Source: Tribonema minus (taxonomy: Eukaryota > Sar > Xanthophyceae > Tribonematales > Tribonemataceae). Taken from it: DNA of 64,000 nt. Position 1 is the first letter of the stretch. The number at the start of each line of letters is the position of its first letter. This document shows, piece after piece, positions 55,801 through 64,000 of this stretch. The notes under the pieces are model-generated. The model did not search any database. It saw only the letters and a program-made list of their open reading frames with translations, and was not told the DNA's origin. The position numbers and the translations under genes are program-made. The stretch covers positions 124,001 through 188,000 of the forward strand of contig JAFCMP010000083.1 of the NCBI GenBank assembly GCA_017506865.1, written 5' to 3'.

Positions 55801-58800
55801 TTGCTGGCACCACCGCGCGTGTCTGGCAGCTCGGGAACAGCTTTGAGGACACGATACGGCTGGTGTACGGGCACCGCAAACGCCTAGGAGATCAGCTGTG
55901 CCGCGTGCGCACCAAGTACATGCAGCTCTTCGAAGACATGCTCCAGGAGGTATGGCCGGGAAGTCAAATGTACTACTTCGAAGTATGATTTACTCATACT
56001 CATGTGCTTGGTGATCAGCTGTGCCGCGTGCGCACCGAGTGCATGCAGCTCTTCAAAGACATGCTTCGGGAGGTACGTACACATGCGAGCAAGGCATGGA
56101 CCCCAATGTGCTTGGACGTACTCATACTCGTATGAACATACCATATATATGCTCGTATGTGGCAGGGCAGGGTCATGTGGCGTGCGCATGTGACGTGCCT
56201 TTTCTTTGAGGCTTTGTTGTCACGGACAGCAGTGGGTGTGCGCCTCACACAAGCGGTGGAAGTGCGCAAAATGCCGACGCTGAGGCACGCACAAGTCGGC
56301 ATAACCCGGCGTGTGCTTGTGGGCGACCAAGTACATTGCGGTAGAACGCTGGACGAAAGTGCAGGCAACAGCGTGGAGGATCTTAGGGTCAGGGTCAGGG
56401 TCAGGGTTAGGGTTAGGGTTAGGGCTAGGTATATGCGCGCTTGACTCCGCAGTCCAACGGTCGCATGCACTGAGTGTGCTGCCGTCACACGATGGAGGGG
56501 TACGCTACGGCGACGGCCTCCGGCACATCGAATGCAGCGACTGCACAAGCTGCTTGCTTTCGTGTCGAGGGGCGTAAACGCATGCGACTGACTACGCACG
56601 CGGCGAGCACATCAAATGTAGCCTCCTGCACAAGCGAGCGGCCTGTGCGTCAAGGAGGCATGGGCGCGTGCGAGAGGCGGCACGCACGGCGCGCGTTAAA
56701 CGCCAGGCTCGGTTGCGCGCTGACCCTTAGGCACGTCACACCCTGTCCTGCACGTCACACCCTGTCCTTCTGCGATCGCGCGCAGCTGCTGCGCCTCCAG
56801 CGCGCCAAGGACCGCAACTTCAAGCGGCAGAACGCGGCGCTGCGGCAGTCGCTGGCGGCGCTGCGCGCGCGGCAGGAGGGGCTCATGGAGCTCACCGACC
56901 TGCAGGACAAGCAGTCGCTCGTGCTGAGCGCGACCAACACGGCGCTGAAGACGCAGGTGGGCGCGCGCGCGTGTGCGACGGATATTTTACCTGTATGACA
57001 GGCAATGGTCGTTGCAGGTTGGGAGGTACACAGAGCATGATGTGATAAGGACAAGCAGTCGCTCGTGCTGAGCGCGACCAACACGGCGCCGAAGACGCAG
57101 GTGGGCGCGCGCGCGCGCGTGCGGCGGAGGTTTGATATCAGTTGAAGTCTGACAAGCAATGATGCGCAGCTCCGCCCAGTGCAGCGCTGCACAAGTCGGG
57201 TGGCTGATTGTACATGTGTGTGGGCGTATGGTGCGACTGTCCGTGCAGGCGGGAGCCACAGCGCCAGGCATGATAACATGTATCTTTGTAAACTGCACAG
57301 GGGAGTGACTGGTTGATGCCCTGACATCAGTACTGGGGAGGAGGTTGTAGAGCGCGCCTCGTTTGTGGCGCAAATGAAAACTGCCCGCCCCCGCTTACAG
57401 TTGCTGATCCTATGATGCGTCATTGAACGCTGCCACCTCGCTACGGCGTGAATTCGCCTCCCCCCCCCCGTTGAGCTCCATCGCACGCACGAGGAACAGA
57501 GACGTGCGCTGCTGTGCGTACGCGCAACGCCCTTCGCACACGGAGCCTTGGCGCGTATCAGGGGCAGCGCTCAGCACTAGCACGGCCCGCACATCTATCC
57601 TCGCCGCCGTCGCCGCCGCAGCTCAAGCCTTAGCGTGTTGGCGCCGCTCGCTCCGTTGCAGGTCATGTGCATGGAGAAGCAGCTGGAGGACGCGGAGAAG
57701 ACGACGCTGCTGGCGGGCGCGGTGAGCGTCGCCTGCTCAAGTTGAAGTTATCAGACCTCAAATTGAAGTGCTAACAGCGTGTGCCCGCACTACACGTGAG
57801 GGAGAGCAGGCGCTGGGCGCGGTGAGGAGAGGGCGTGTCACGTGGTATTGCGGCACTGCAAAGAACCGCTGCAAAACAGGGACGTAGGCATGTATCTGCT
57901 GAGCGCTGCTGCATTCCTCAGAGAGCAGGCGTCTGTGCGCCTGCACTAGCGCTGTGTATGCAGCGCATGTTGTCAACTGCCGTGCGCAGCGCGCAAGAGG
58001 ATGCGCGTTGACCATGCTCCCCCATGTACCACGATCAAAGTTAGTTGGCGATGAGTATATGGGGATCTGGACACTTTCAACCCAAGTGACCATCGCCGCT
58101 GACCCTAGCTGACTGAGACCCCCCATGCGCCATTGTGGCAAAACTTGGTGAGCACCGCACAGAATCACACGCAGCTCAAGGAGGAGAGGGCGCAGCGCGA
58201 GCTGGAGCGGGCGCAGCTGGCGCAGCGCCTGCGGGACGAGGAGGAGGTGCTGGTGCGCCGCATGGCCGCAGAGGTGCGTCACCCACGGCTGAATAGGGTG
58301 GTTCTAGTCTCGAGAGGCTGTGTTTGCATGCACGGCGGTTGACAGCTGATGTGCTCCAATGCATGGCAGACACTCAAGAGGTACAGTTGAAGGGGGGTTG
58401 CGAGGTCTCGCAGCAGCTGGCGCAGCGCCTGCGGGAGGAGGAGGAGGTGCTGGTGCGCCGCTAACCCTAAGGTGCGTCACCCCCGTTCCAGCACTTGAAC
58501 TTTGGAGATGGTGTGTGTACTGCCATATGCCTGCGTGCATAGCGAGTGCGCAGCACGGAGGTTGGGTACCTTGCCGCACGCGGCGGCATGGCCTTCTCCA
58601 AAGCGCGAGCCTGCCTGATGTTGCCAAGAAGTTGCGGACACAGCGACCACGCGTACAGTGCTCAGTGATGCATACTTCAACACGCCGCATGCACCACGTG
58701 TGCGCGCTTGACAGCTCCTGCTTCACCTGGCCTCTACTGGACGCTCATCGTGCCTGCACTGAGGGTTAGGGTTAGGTTAGGGTTGGGATTAGGGCTAGGG

Positions 58801-61800
58801 TTAGGGTTAGGGTTAGGGTCAGGGTTAGAGTTAGGGTCAGGGTCCGCGCGCCCAGGCCAGGACGGGCCCGCACCATATTGTCAACTCAAAACATCATGTA
58901 CTCTCACTTGACGGCCCCGCGCTGCTGCGGCCATCAGCCACAAAGTGCACACCACGCGAGCGGCCCGTGTCTTCAACGTGAAGTAAACATACAGTGTACT
59001 GTACGCTCCTCGCTCGTGTGTTTGGTACTCTCATGCGTCTGTCTGCCCCGCGCCCGGCAGTCCGCGGCAGAGACGCGAGCGGCGGCGCGCGTCTGCCAGG
59101 AAGGTGCAAGCAGCGACCACACGCACAGTGCTCAGTAATGCATATTTCAACACGCTGCATGCGCCACGCGAGCGCCCTTGACAGCTTCTGCTTCACCTTA
59201 CCACATCTTCAGATAAGTATTAGACAGCAAACTGATACTCCCATGCGTCTGCCTGCCCCGCCTCTGGCAGTCGGCGGCAGAGACGCGAGCGGCGGCGCGC
59301 GTCAACGCGCTGGAGGGCCTGGAGGCCAGCATGGCGCGCGTCACCGCCTCGCAGGCGCAAGTTCAAAAGGTGGACCTCAGCAAGTTCAAGTGAGTCCGGG
59401 GGGGGAGAGGGGGTGATGATGCGCGCTGCTTTGCGGCCCTTCACGATCAGCGCAAATTGGCGATGGCTTGGGGTGTTGAATGACAGTAGTAGGTTCAAAT
59501 GAGTCCTGGGGGGAGGGGGGGGCGAGGTGATGCTACACGCTGCTTGGCGGTCCCCCTCATAGCGATTGTAGTATGGTAGCGGTTTGACGAATTGGAATCA
59601 TTTCTGCAGTGAAGGACTTCTATGACAGTCGCAGCTCTCGAAGTGACAAGAACCTTGCGTCCCTCAAGGGGCCTCATGGCAAAATCGTATGCCTTGAGCA
59701 GCAGCAAGATTCAGTGCTGTTTTTCTTAATGGCGGGTCTAGCATTGTGATCTTATGATGCACACCAACTTAAAGTGCTTTGACCATTGATTTGGCGGACA
59801 CCAACGGCGCCACAGCGCAGACTGCACTCTGACACCCTTGTCAAAAGCACGTCAAGCAGAGAAGGGCGATGCCTGACGCTCATTCTTCTGTGTCCTTTGT
59901 GATTCAACTATAAGAGGTCATCATGGCGTGAACCCGGCGTGACCCCGGCGTGTGCAACGCCATTGCCTTTAACTCCTGACCACGGCGACCTCCTCCCTCC
60001 CCCCTCCTGTGTGTGTGTGTGTGTGAACAAGCTGAACATTAACCCGAGCCCCACTTGCTTTGTGTTCTGCTGGTCGACTTTTGCAGGAGCATTGTGCCGG
60101 TGGCGGAGGCGTGGAGCCAGACGTTGGTCAACGACGACGGGCTGTGGGACATTCAGGTCAGCGCTCCGCGTGCACTTCAACTTCAGCAATTCATTGAAGT
60201 TCGTCTTCAACCAGTTGCAGTTGATGATGTGCGGAACCCTGCCATGAGCTCGCGGCGCTGAACTTGCGAGGCGTTGAGTTCTGTGGACTGTGGAACATTC
60301 CGGTCAGCACCTGCAAATGCGGGCGCATCGGCGTGCGTCCAACACATGCACATCACTGCGTGCACATGCCCGCGTCATTGTACCCGCCACCTCGTGAAGC
60401 ACGCGCAAGTACCGCCGCGTGAGCACGTACGTACACCTGCGCACACCCCTTGCGCGCGCGACCCAGTGGCTGCATGCGCAATGTTTGCCGTAACGTGTGC
60501 GCCAGACGCCCGCATTCTTATTTATAAGTCGGCTCAACTGATATGCGCCTGTTCTGAGCAATACATGCATACCCTTGCTTGCACACAGATACATACCCTG
60601 CACGTACACATGCATACATACCCTTGTGCCCACGGCAGGACGGCTGCGTGCGCGAGATCAGCCGCAACAGGCTCATTAATGTGCCCTTGCGTACAAATCC
60701 CTGCATGCACATCACCATACCTACATCTCTTTGCTACACGTAGATACCCGTGCGTGTACACATACGTAAAACAAATCCCTGTGCACCTTCTCTTGCGCCC
60801 GCGACAGGACGGCTGCGTGCGCGAGATCAGCCGCAACATGTGGCTGCGCATCCAGTGGCAGCGCGGGCGGAGGTTCGCTGCGTGCCCCGCGTGCAAAGGC
60901 GCCGGCAGCTACCTGCTGGCAGCTAAGGTACTATGTGATGCCATCTGGCATTGTTGTTACAGAACTGGTCATCAATGCATACTGAGACACTTTGTCACAA
61001 TGTACAGATTATGGTAGTCGAGCAAGCGAAGTAACAAGCAACATGTACAATCGAACGTATTCCGAAGTGTATCGAGCTGGGCTGTCTTGGTCTGCGCACT
61101 GCGTTGACGTACATGTGCTTAACCTGCTTCCGCTCAAGGGGCAGAAACCCTTTGAGTATGCAGGTCTTGCGCTTGTGGAACGTGTGTGTGCTCACGGCGC
61201 ATGCATGTAAGCTCCTTCACAGCAGCGCATTCCTCTGCTTGAGTGCGTTGTGCTGCACGGCGCTGCGTGTTTTATGGGGTGAATTCAGGCCCATCTGCTG
61301 ATGGCAATGCTCAGCGCTGTGCTCTCGAAATTGCCTTCTTGTTTCTTGACGCGCTCAGGACAACCGGAACCTTCCGCCAACGAAAGACCGTGCTGGCGAC
61401 GATCCAACACTGACACACACGTGAGTGCCATTTGTTGCTCTTTGGGGTTAACCACAAGTAGGGACTTGTATCGAAAGAAACTCAAAGCCGCTCACGAGGG
61501 CGCCAGAGCAGCGGCGCATTGCGGCAGGCATTGGGTGGCAACAGCTCTTGCAGCGCGTGACCCGACAATTTATTCATCGCAGTCAATGGTAATCGCCCCC
61601 CCCCCCAAGCTATGCGGTGTATGGGCCGTTGCGACCGCCTTGGGAACTGCGGTCGAACACAGAGCTAGCGAAGCACATACCTCTCGTTCACACGCATGCA
61701 TCCCTCAACACGCGTCATAGCCGCCGCGCGTGTTGGCAGCGCGCCCGTGAGCAGCGCTTGATGAGCGTGAAGCCCCTGCGCCGCTGCAGGCCCTGCCCAT

Positions 61801-63718
61801 ACACATGTCGTCAGCCACGTTGCCCGTACGTGCCAAACTCGTTGTTTGGCAAATGCGAACGCGTGCCAACATGCTTCAGTATGATATTGTGCTGCACCTT
61901 TGAGCCGCACTGCGCAAAGTGCACATCTCAGTTGGCGCTGAGCGTGCCACATTGTGATCAATGAACACCTAGTAGGGTAGGATAAAGTAGCACCAACTCT
62001 CAGCGGCGCTCTGCTGAACCCTTGCTGAACGATGACTCCTGTCTGATTGAGACCTCTGCGCCAGAGGTTGAAGCAAAAACGCGCGCGCGCGCTCCTCTGA
62101 ACCCATCTGCTGCTCGTCGATTGCGCGCGCAACGGCACCGGCACCAAGAGTGTTTATGCGTTGCCTACCAGCTAGGGCTCTGCTTCAGCTGTGTGCCTCC
62201 GTATTGTTGACCTGTGCCAGACAACAAACGACGGCGCTACGCTACGCTGCAGCTTCCCCGAGTCTCTCTGCAAAAACTTCACATTCTATTCCGTACGCCC
62301 ATTCCCCATCTTCTGCTCGTCGACTGCGCGCGCAGCGGCGCCGGCACCCAGAGCAAGCGGTCGCGCTCGAATAAACTCTCAGCGGCGCTCCGCAGAACCC
62401 TTGCCAAAGGACAACCCCTGTCTGAATGAGAACATCTGAAACTTATGTGCCAGAGGCTGGAGCCAGCGCGCACACGCTCTGTTGAACCCATCTGCTGCTC
62501 GTCTACTGCGCGCGCAGCGGCGCCGGCACCAAGAGCAAGTGGTCGCGCGCATCGCACCTAGGATAAACTCTCAATGGCACTCCGCTGAACCCTTGCTAAA
62601 CGGTAACTCCTCTCTGATAGAGACAATCTAAGATTTGTGTGCCAGAGACTGAAGCACATGCGCAAACGCCCCTTTGAACTATGTTTTACAGTCATTGGAC
62701 ACAGTCCACACTGCAGTCACAATCACTGTGTCAGCTGTCCGCTCGTTAGGGGTGGCTTGAAGTGCCCATCCGCCGCCCACCGACTGCGCGCGCAGCGGCG
62801 CCGGCACCAAGAGCAAGCGGTCGCGCGCGTCGCACCTCGACCGCCACTGGAGCATGCCCAACAAGCTGGTCGACTTCCTGTGCAACCTGCCCAAGACGGC
62901 GCAGGCGCTGCCCGTGCGGCCGCTGCGCTGGCTCGTGCGCCAGATCTGGGTCATCCTGGACGAGAAGGTACGGGCAAAAAGCAGATTGGACTTCAGCGTG
63001 GAGTTACACGGCGCAGATGGTGAATTGTTGTCTCCAAGTAGGTGGCCTGCCTGCATCTGTTGTCAATTGCGGTGTAGCAGATCTGGGTCATCCTGAACGA
63101 GAAGGTACGGGCGCGCACGCAGGCGCAATGCGCAGATGGTCAAACACGGTCCCCAAGTAGGCGGCCTCCCTACTTCTATTCTGCGGTGCAACTGTCCGCG
63201 GAGCCTGATGGGAGATGAAAATCCTAACCCTAACCCTAACCCTGACCCTAACCCATGGGGTAGCTTGCGCCGGGTGCTGCATCACCGTGAATGATGTAGT
63301 GCGTCCTTTGCGTAAGGCGCCACTGCTTGCGATAGCGCACGGCAAGAAGTGGCTTTCAGCAACGTTCGCCTAGTGCACTCCTACAGCCCGCCCGTGAAAC
63401 GAGCATTTGTGACTCTAGAGGTAGCTCCACCGCACGCCAAGCGCAGCTTCAACACAACTGTGCTGAGCAATGCAGCCTGGGGCCGCATCCCGGCAATGCT
63501 GCTCACCCCACCTGTCGTTTCACCACCACAGCCAATCACCCACCCCCCGCCGCCGCCGCCGCCGCCGACTGCACAACCGATGGTGCGCGTCCCACCTGTA
63601 ATGAACCTCACCTTGCATGAGCCACGCTCGTGTAACCGCCACCGCCTCCGCCGCCGATGAATGCGCGCCGCCGGCGCAGGAGCGCATGGACGCGATCGAC
63701 GACTTTGAGGACTCATAA
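52812..63718 (+). CDS. Coiled-coil protein of unknown function, 699 residues
   Basis: Fourteen exons join in phase: 52812-53099, 53255-53446, 53638-54084, 54872-55000, 55830-55949, 56786-56956, 57662-57721, 58163-58273, 59271-59389, 60087-60156, 60808-60927, 61359-61420, 62796-62967, 63680-63718. The N-terminus is basic (MRRRYGYGLKMPLNKR), then an acidic IISIFSN patch and Gly/Asp-rich low complexity to about 300. From about 375 to 545 there is a strong heptad pattern (LLRLQRAKDRNFKRQNAALR, LKEERAQRELERAQLAQRL). A CPACKGAG motif, like one DnaJ zinc repeat, is at about 597. The C-terminal block (NKLVDFLCNLPKTAQALPVR, PLRWLVRQIWVILDEK) looks like a conserved helical domain and ends ERMDAIDDFEDS. 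A cytoskeletal or ciliary role would fit such an architecture but is only a guess. The introns contain telomere-like tracts and many exon-edge duplications. The 62-bp exon 12 and the last exon are the least certain. Confidence 0.83.
54402..54511. repeat. Interstitial telomere-like tract 1 (C-rich strand)
   Basis: About 110 bp of imperfect CCCTAA-type repeats (CCTAACCCTACACCCTAACC, TTAACCCTCATCCTAACCC) in intron 3 of the coiled-coil gene. The degeneracy indicates age. Confidence 0.9.
54686..54711. repeat. Interstitial telomere-like tract 2 (G-rich strand)
   Basis: Four perfect TTAGGG units in the same intron as tract 1 but in the opposite orientation, 175 bp away. Confidence 0.9.
54989..55180 (+). 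repeat. Duplicated donor edge of coiled-coil exon 4
   Basis: A unit of about 93 bp (AGCATGCAGAAGGTGACT, CGACTCACA.ATCTGACTCA, GGCAGTCC) occurs at 54989 and 55082. The exon ends in the first copy (CAGAAG, then GTGACT). The second copy keeps the same exon end and donor. Confidence 0.85.
55888..56072 (+). repeat. Duplicated donor edge of coiled-coil exon 5
   Basis: The last 60 bp of exon 5 (GDQLCRVRTKYMQLFEDMLQ) recur at 56012-56072, 123 bp downstream, still open (DQLCRVRTECMQLFKDMLRE) and followed by a GTACGT donor that is stronger than the real GTATGG. Confidence 0.88.
56382..56430. repeat. Interstitial telomere-like tract 3
   Basis: Repeats of AGGGTC grading into AGGGTT (TTAGGG type) in intron 5 of the coiled-coil gene. 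Confidence 0.9.
57049..57100 (+). repeat. Duplicated donor edge of coiled-coil exon 6
   Basis: Copies the end of exon 6 (DKQSLVLSATNTALKTQ) 144 bp downstream with a single coding change in the core (CTGAAG to CCGAAG) and the same GTGGGCGCGCGC donor. Confidence 0.88.
58413..58470 (+). repeat. Duplicated donor edge of coiled-coil exon 8, carrying a telomere-like patch
   Basis: The end of exon 8 (QLAQRLRDEEEVLVRR) recurs about 200 bp downstream. In the copy the last bases of the exon are replaced by TAACCCTAAG directly before GTGCGTCACCC, so a telomere-type patch sits exactly at the exon end. Confidence 0.8.
58761..58844. repeat. Interstitial telomere-like tract 4
   Basis: About 84 bp of TTAGGG-type units with variants (TTGGGA, TTAGAG, TCAGGG) in intron 8 of the coiled-coil gene. 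Confidence 0.9.
59061..59093 (+). repeat. Upstream copy of the acceptor edge of coiled-coil exon 9
   Basis: GGCAG then TC(C/G)GCGGCAGAGACGCGAG and CGGCGGCGCGCGTC occurs at 59056 and at the real exon (59271), 210 bp apart. A donor-edge echo of the same exon lies at 59490-59520 (GTTCAAATGAGTCC, then a G-run). Confidence 0.8.
60639..60674 (+). repeat. Upstream copy of the acceptor edge of coiled-coil exon 11
   Basis: GACGGCTGCGTGCGCGAGAT, then CAGCCGCAACA, preceded by a CAG acceptor, is present at 60639 and at the real exon start 60808 (169 bp). Surrounding TACATACCC/GTACACATGCATAC sequence is also loosely repeated. Confidence 0.85.
62114..62840 (+). repeat. Four copies of the acceptor edge of coiled-coil exon 13
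   Basis: A block with GAACCCATCTGCTGCTCGTC, TGCGCGCGCAGCGGCGCCGG and CACCAAGAGCAAG.GGTCGCG is present at about 62099, 62305, 62485 and at the real exon (acceptor at 62795). Units are 180-310 bp and include TAAACTCTCA.(C/T)GGC.CTCCGC and AACCCTTGC. The first 35-45 bp of the exon are copied each time with an intact acceptor. Confidence 0.87.
63077..63110 (+). repeat. Duplicated donor edge of coiled-coil exon 13
   Basis: CAGATCTGGGTCATCCTG(G/A)A, then CGAGAAG and GTACGGGC, is repeated 137 bp downstream of the real exon end, with one substitution. Confidence 0.85.
63222..63254. repeat. Interstitial telomere-like tract 5 (C-rich strand)
   Basis: Five CCCTAA-type units (one CCCTGA) in intron 13 of the coiled-coil gene. 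Confidence 0.9.
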
Positions 63719-64000
63719 TGCGTGTGTGCAAGCGCGCGCGCACGCGTGCGTGTGTGCGTATGAGTGTGTGTATGCGTGTACTTAACCCCCACCGCTGGCA
63801 CCGACTGCATGCCGCAGAGGGAAGCCCGGCTGCACCAATGACTGACCATCATCGCTCACCGGCACACTGAGCACACGCTGTTGTGATATGTTTGTTTCGA
63901 GAGGCACCACCGCTCGCTCACCGGCACACTGAGCACACGCTGTTGTGATATGTTTGTTTCGAGAGGCACCACCGTTTGCGAGCGCGCACGGAGGGTGCCG
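63719..64000. repeat. 3' flank with GT-rich DNA and a 59-bp tandem duplication
   Basis: After the TAA at 63716 comes a GTGTG/GCGCGC-rich stretch. Two nearly perfect 59-bp units (GCTCACCGGCACACTGAGCA, CACGCTGTTGTGATATG, TTTGTTTCGAGAGGCACCACC) then occupy 63855-63973. No gene is seen. Confidence 0.8.

Noticed and set aside
1-64000. TAG reassigned as a sense codon, to explain the stop in the paralogue at 46134
   Set aside because: TAG ends both the CAF-1 and the 434-residue membrane-protein frames at sensible places, so it works as a stop here.

Overview
The window is nuclear DNA of a eukaryote, most likely a unicellular alga or related protist. Genes are split by many short introns with -AG acceptors, codons are GC-rich at third positions, and the introns hold C homopolymers, TTAGGG-type arrays and pieces of organelle DNA. 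Interrupted TTAGGG arrays together with several GC-AG introns would suit a haptophyte or stramenopile better than a green alga, but that placement is an inference. There is no sign of bacterial organisation.

I rebuilt six multi-exon genes by joining exons whose phases agree; every model gives a total length divisible by three. Left to right they are: (1) an N-myristoylation-motif, CAMK-like protein kinase, minus strand, 12 exons, 1048-10899; (2) a ubiquitin-specific protease carrying a PX domain and a UBA-like segment, plus strand, 13 exons, 11162-20902, head to head with the kinase; (3) RNA polymerase II subunit RPB11, minus strand, 4 exons, 23529-27257; (4) the large subunit of chromatin assembly factor 1, minus strand, 10 exons, 27899-36740; (5) an unfamiliar single-pass membrane protein, plus strand, 9 exons, 40152-51745; (6) a 699-residue coiled-coil protein, plus strand, 14 exons, 52812-63718. 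Two intronless paralogous multi-pass membrane genes lie on the minus strand: an intact one at 38454-39953, divergent from gene 5, and one with a single in-frame TAG at 44886-46361, nested inside the 5.7 kb intron 4 of gene 5.

The most striking feature of the window is in the introns. About twenty of the 56 inferred introns contain tandem copies of the edge of a neighbouring exon, each copy keeping the splice site and part of the coding sequence. Examples are a USP exon with four decayed copies upstream and an acceptor region repeated six times before exon 5 of gene 5. Other intron features are GC-AG introns (five of 56), a mitochondrial-type large-subunit rRNA fragment in RPB11 intron 1, an rpl2 fragment in a USP intron, five interstitial telomere-like tracts in gene 6, a dispersed repeat family of about five copies, and an over-abundant short TTGAAGTT/AACTTCAA motif.

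The genes do not form a pathway. The kinase, USP, RPB11 and CAF-1 are housekeeping or regulatory genes placed side by side. Regions without a recognisable gene are 1-1047, most of 20903-23528, 27258-27898, 36741-38453, 51746-52811 and 63719-64000.
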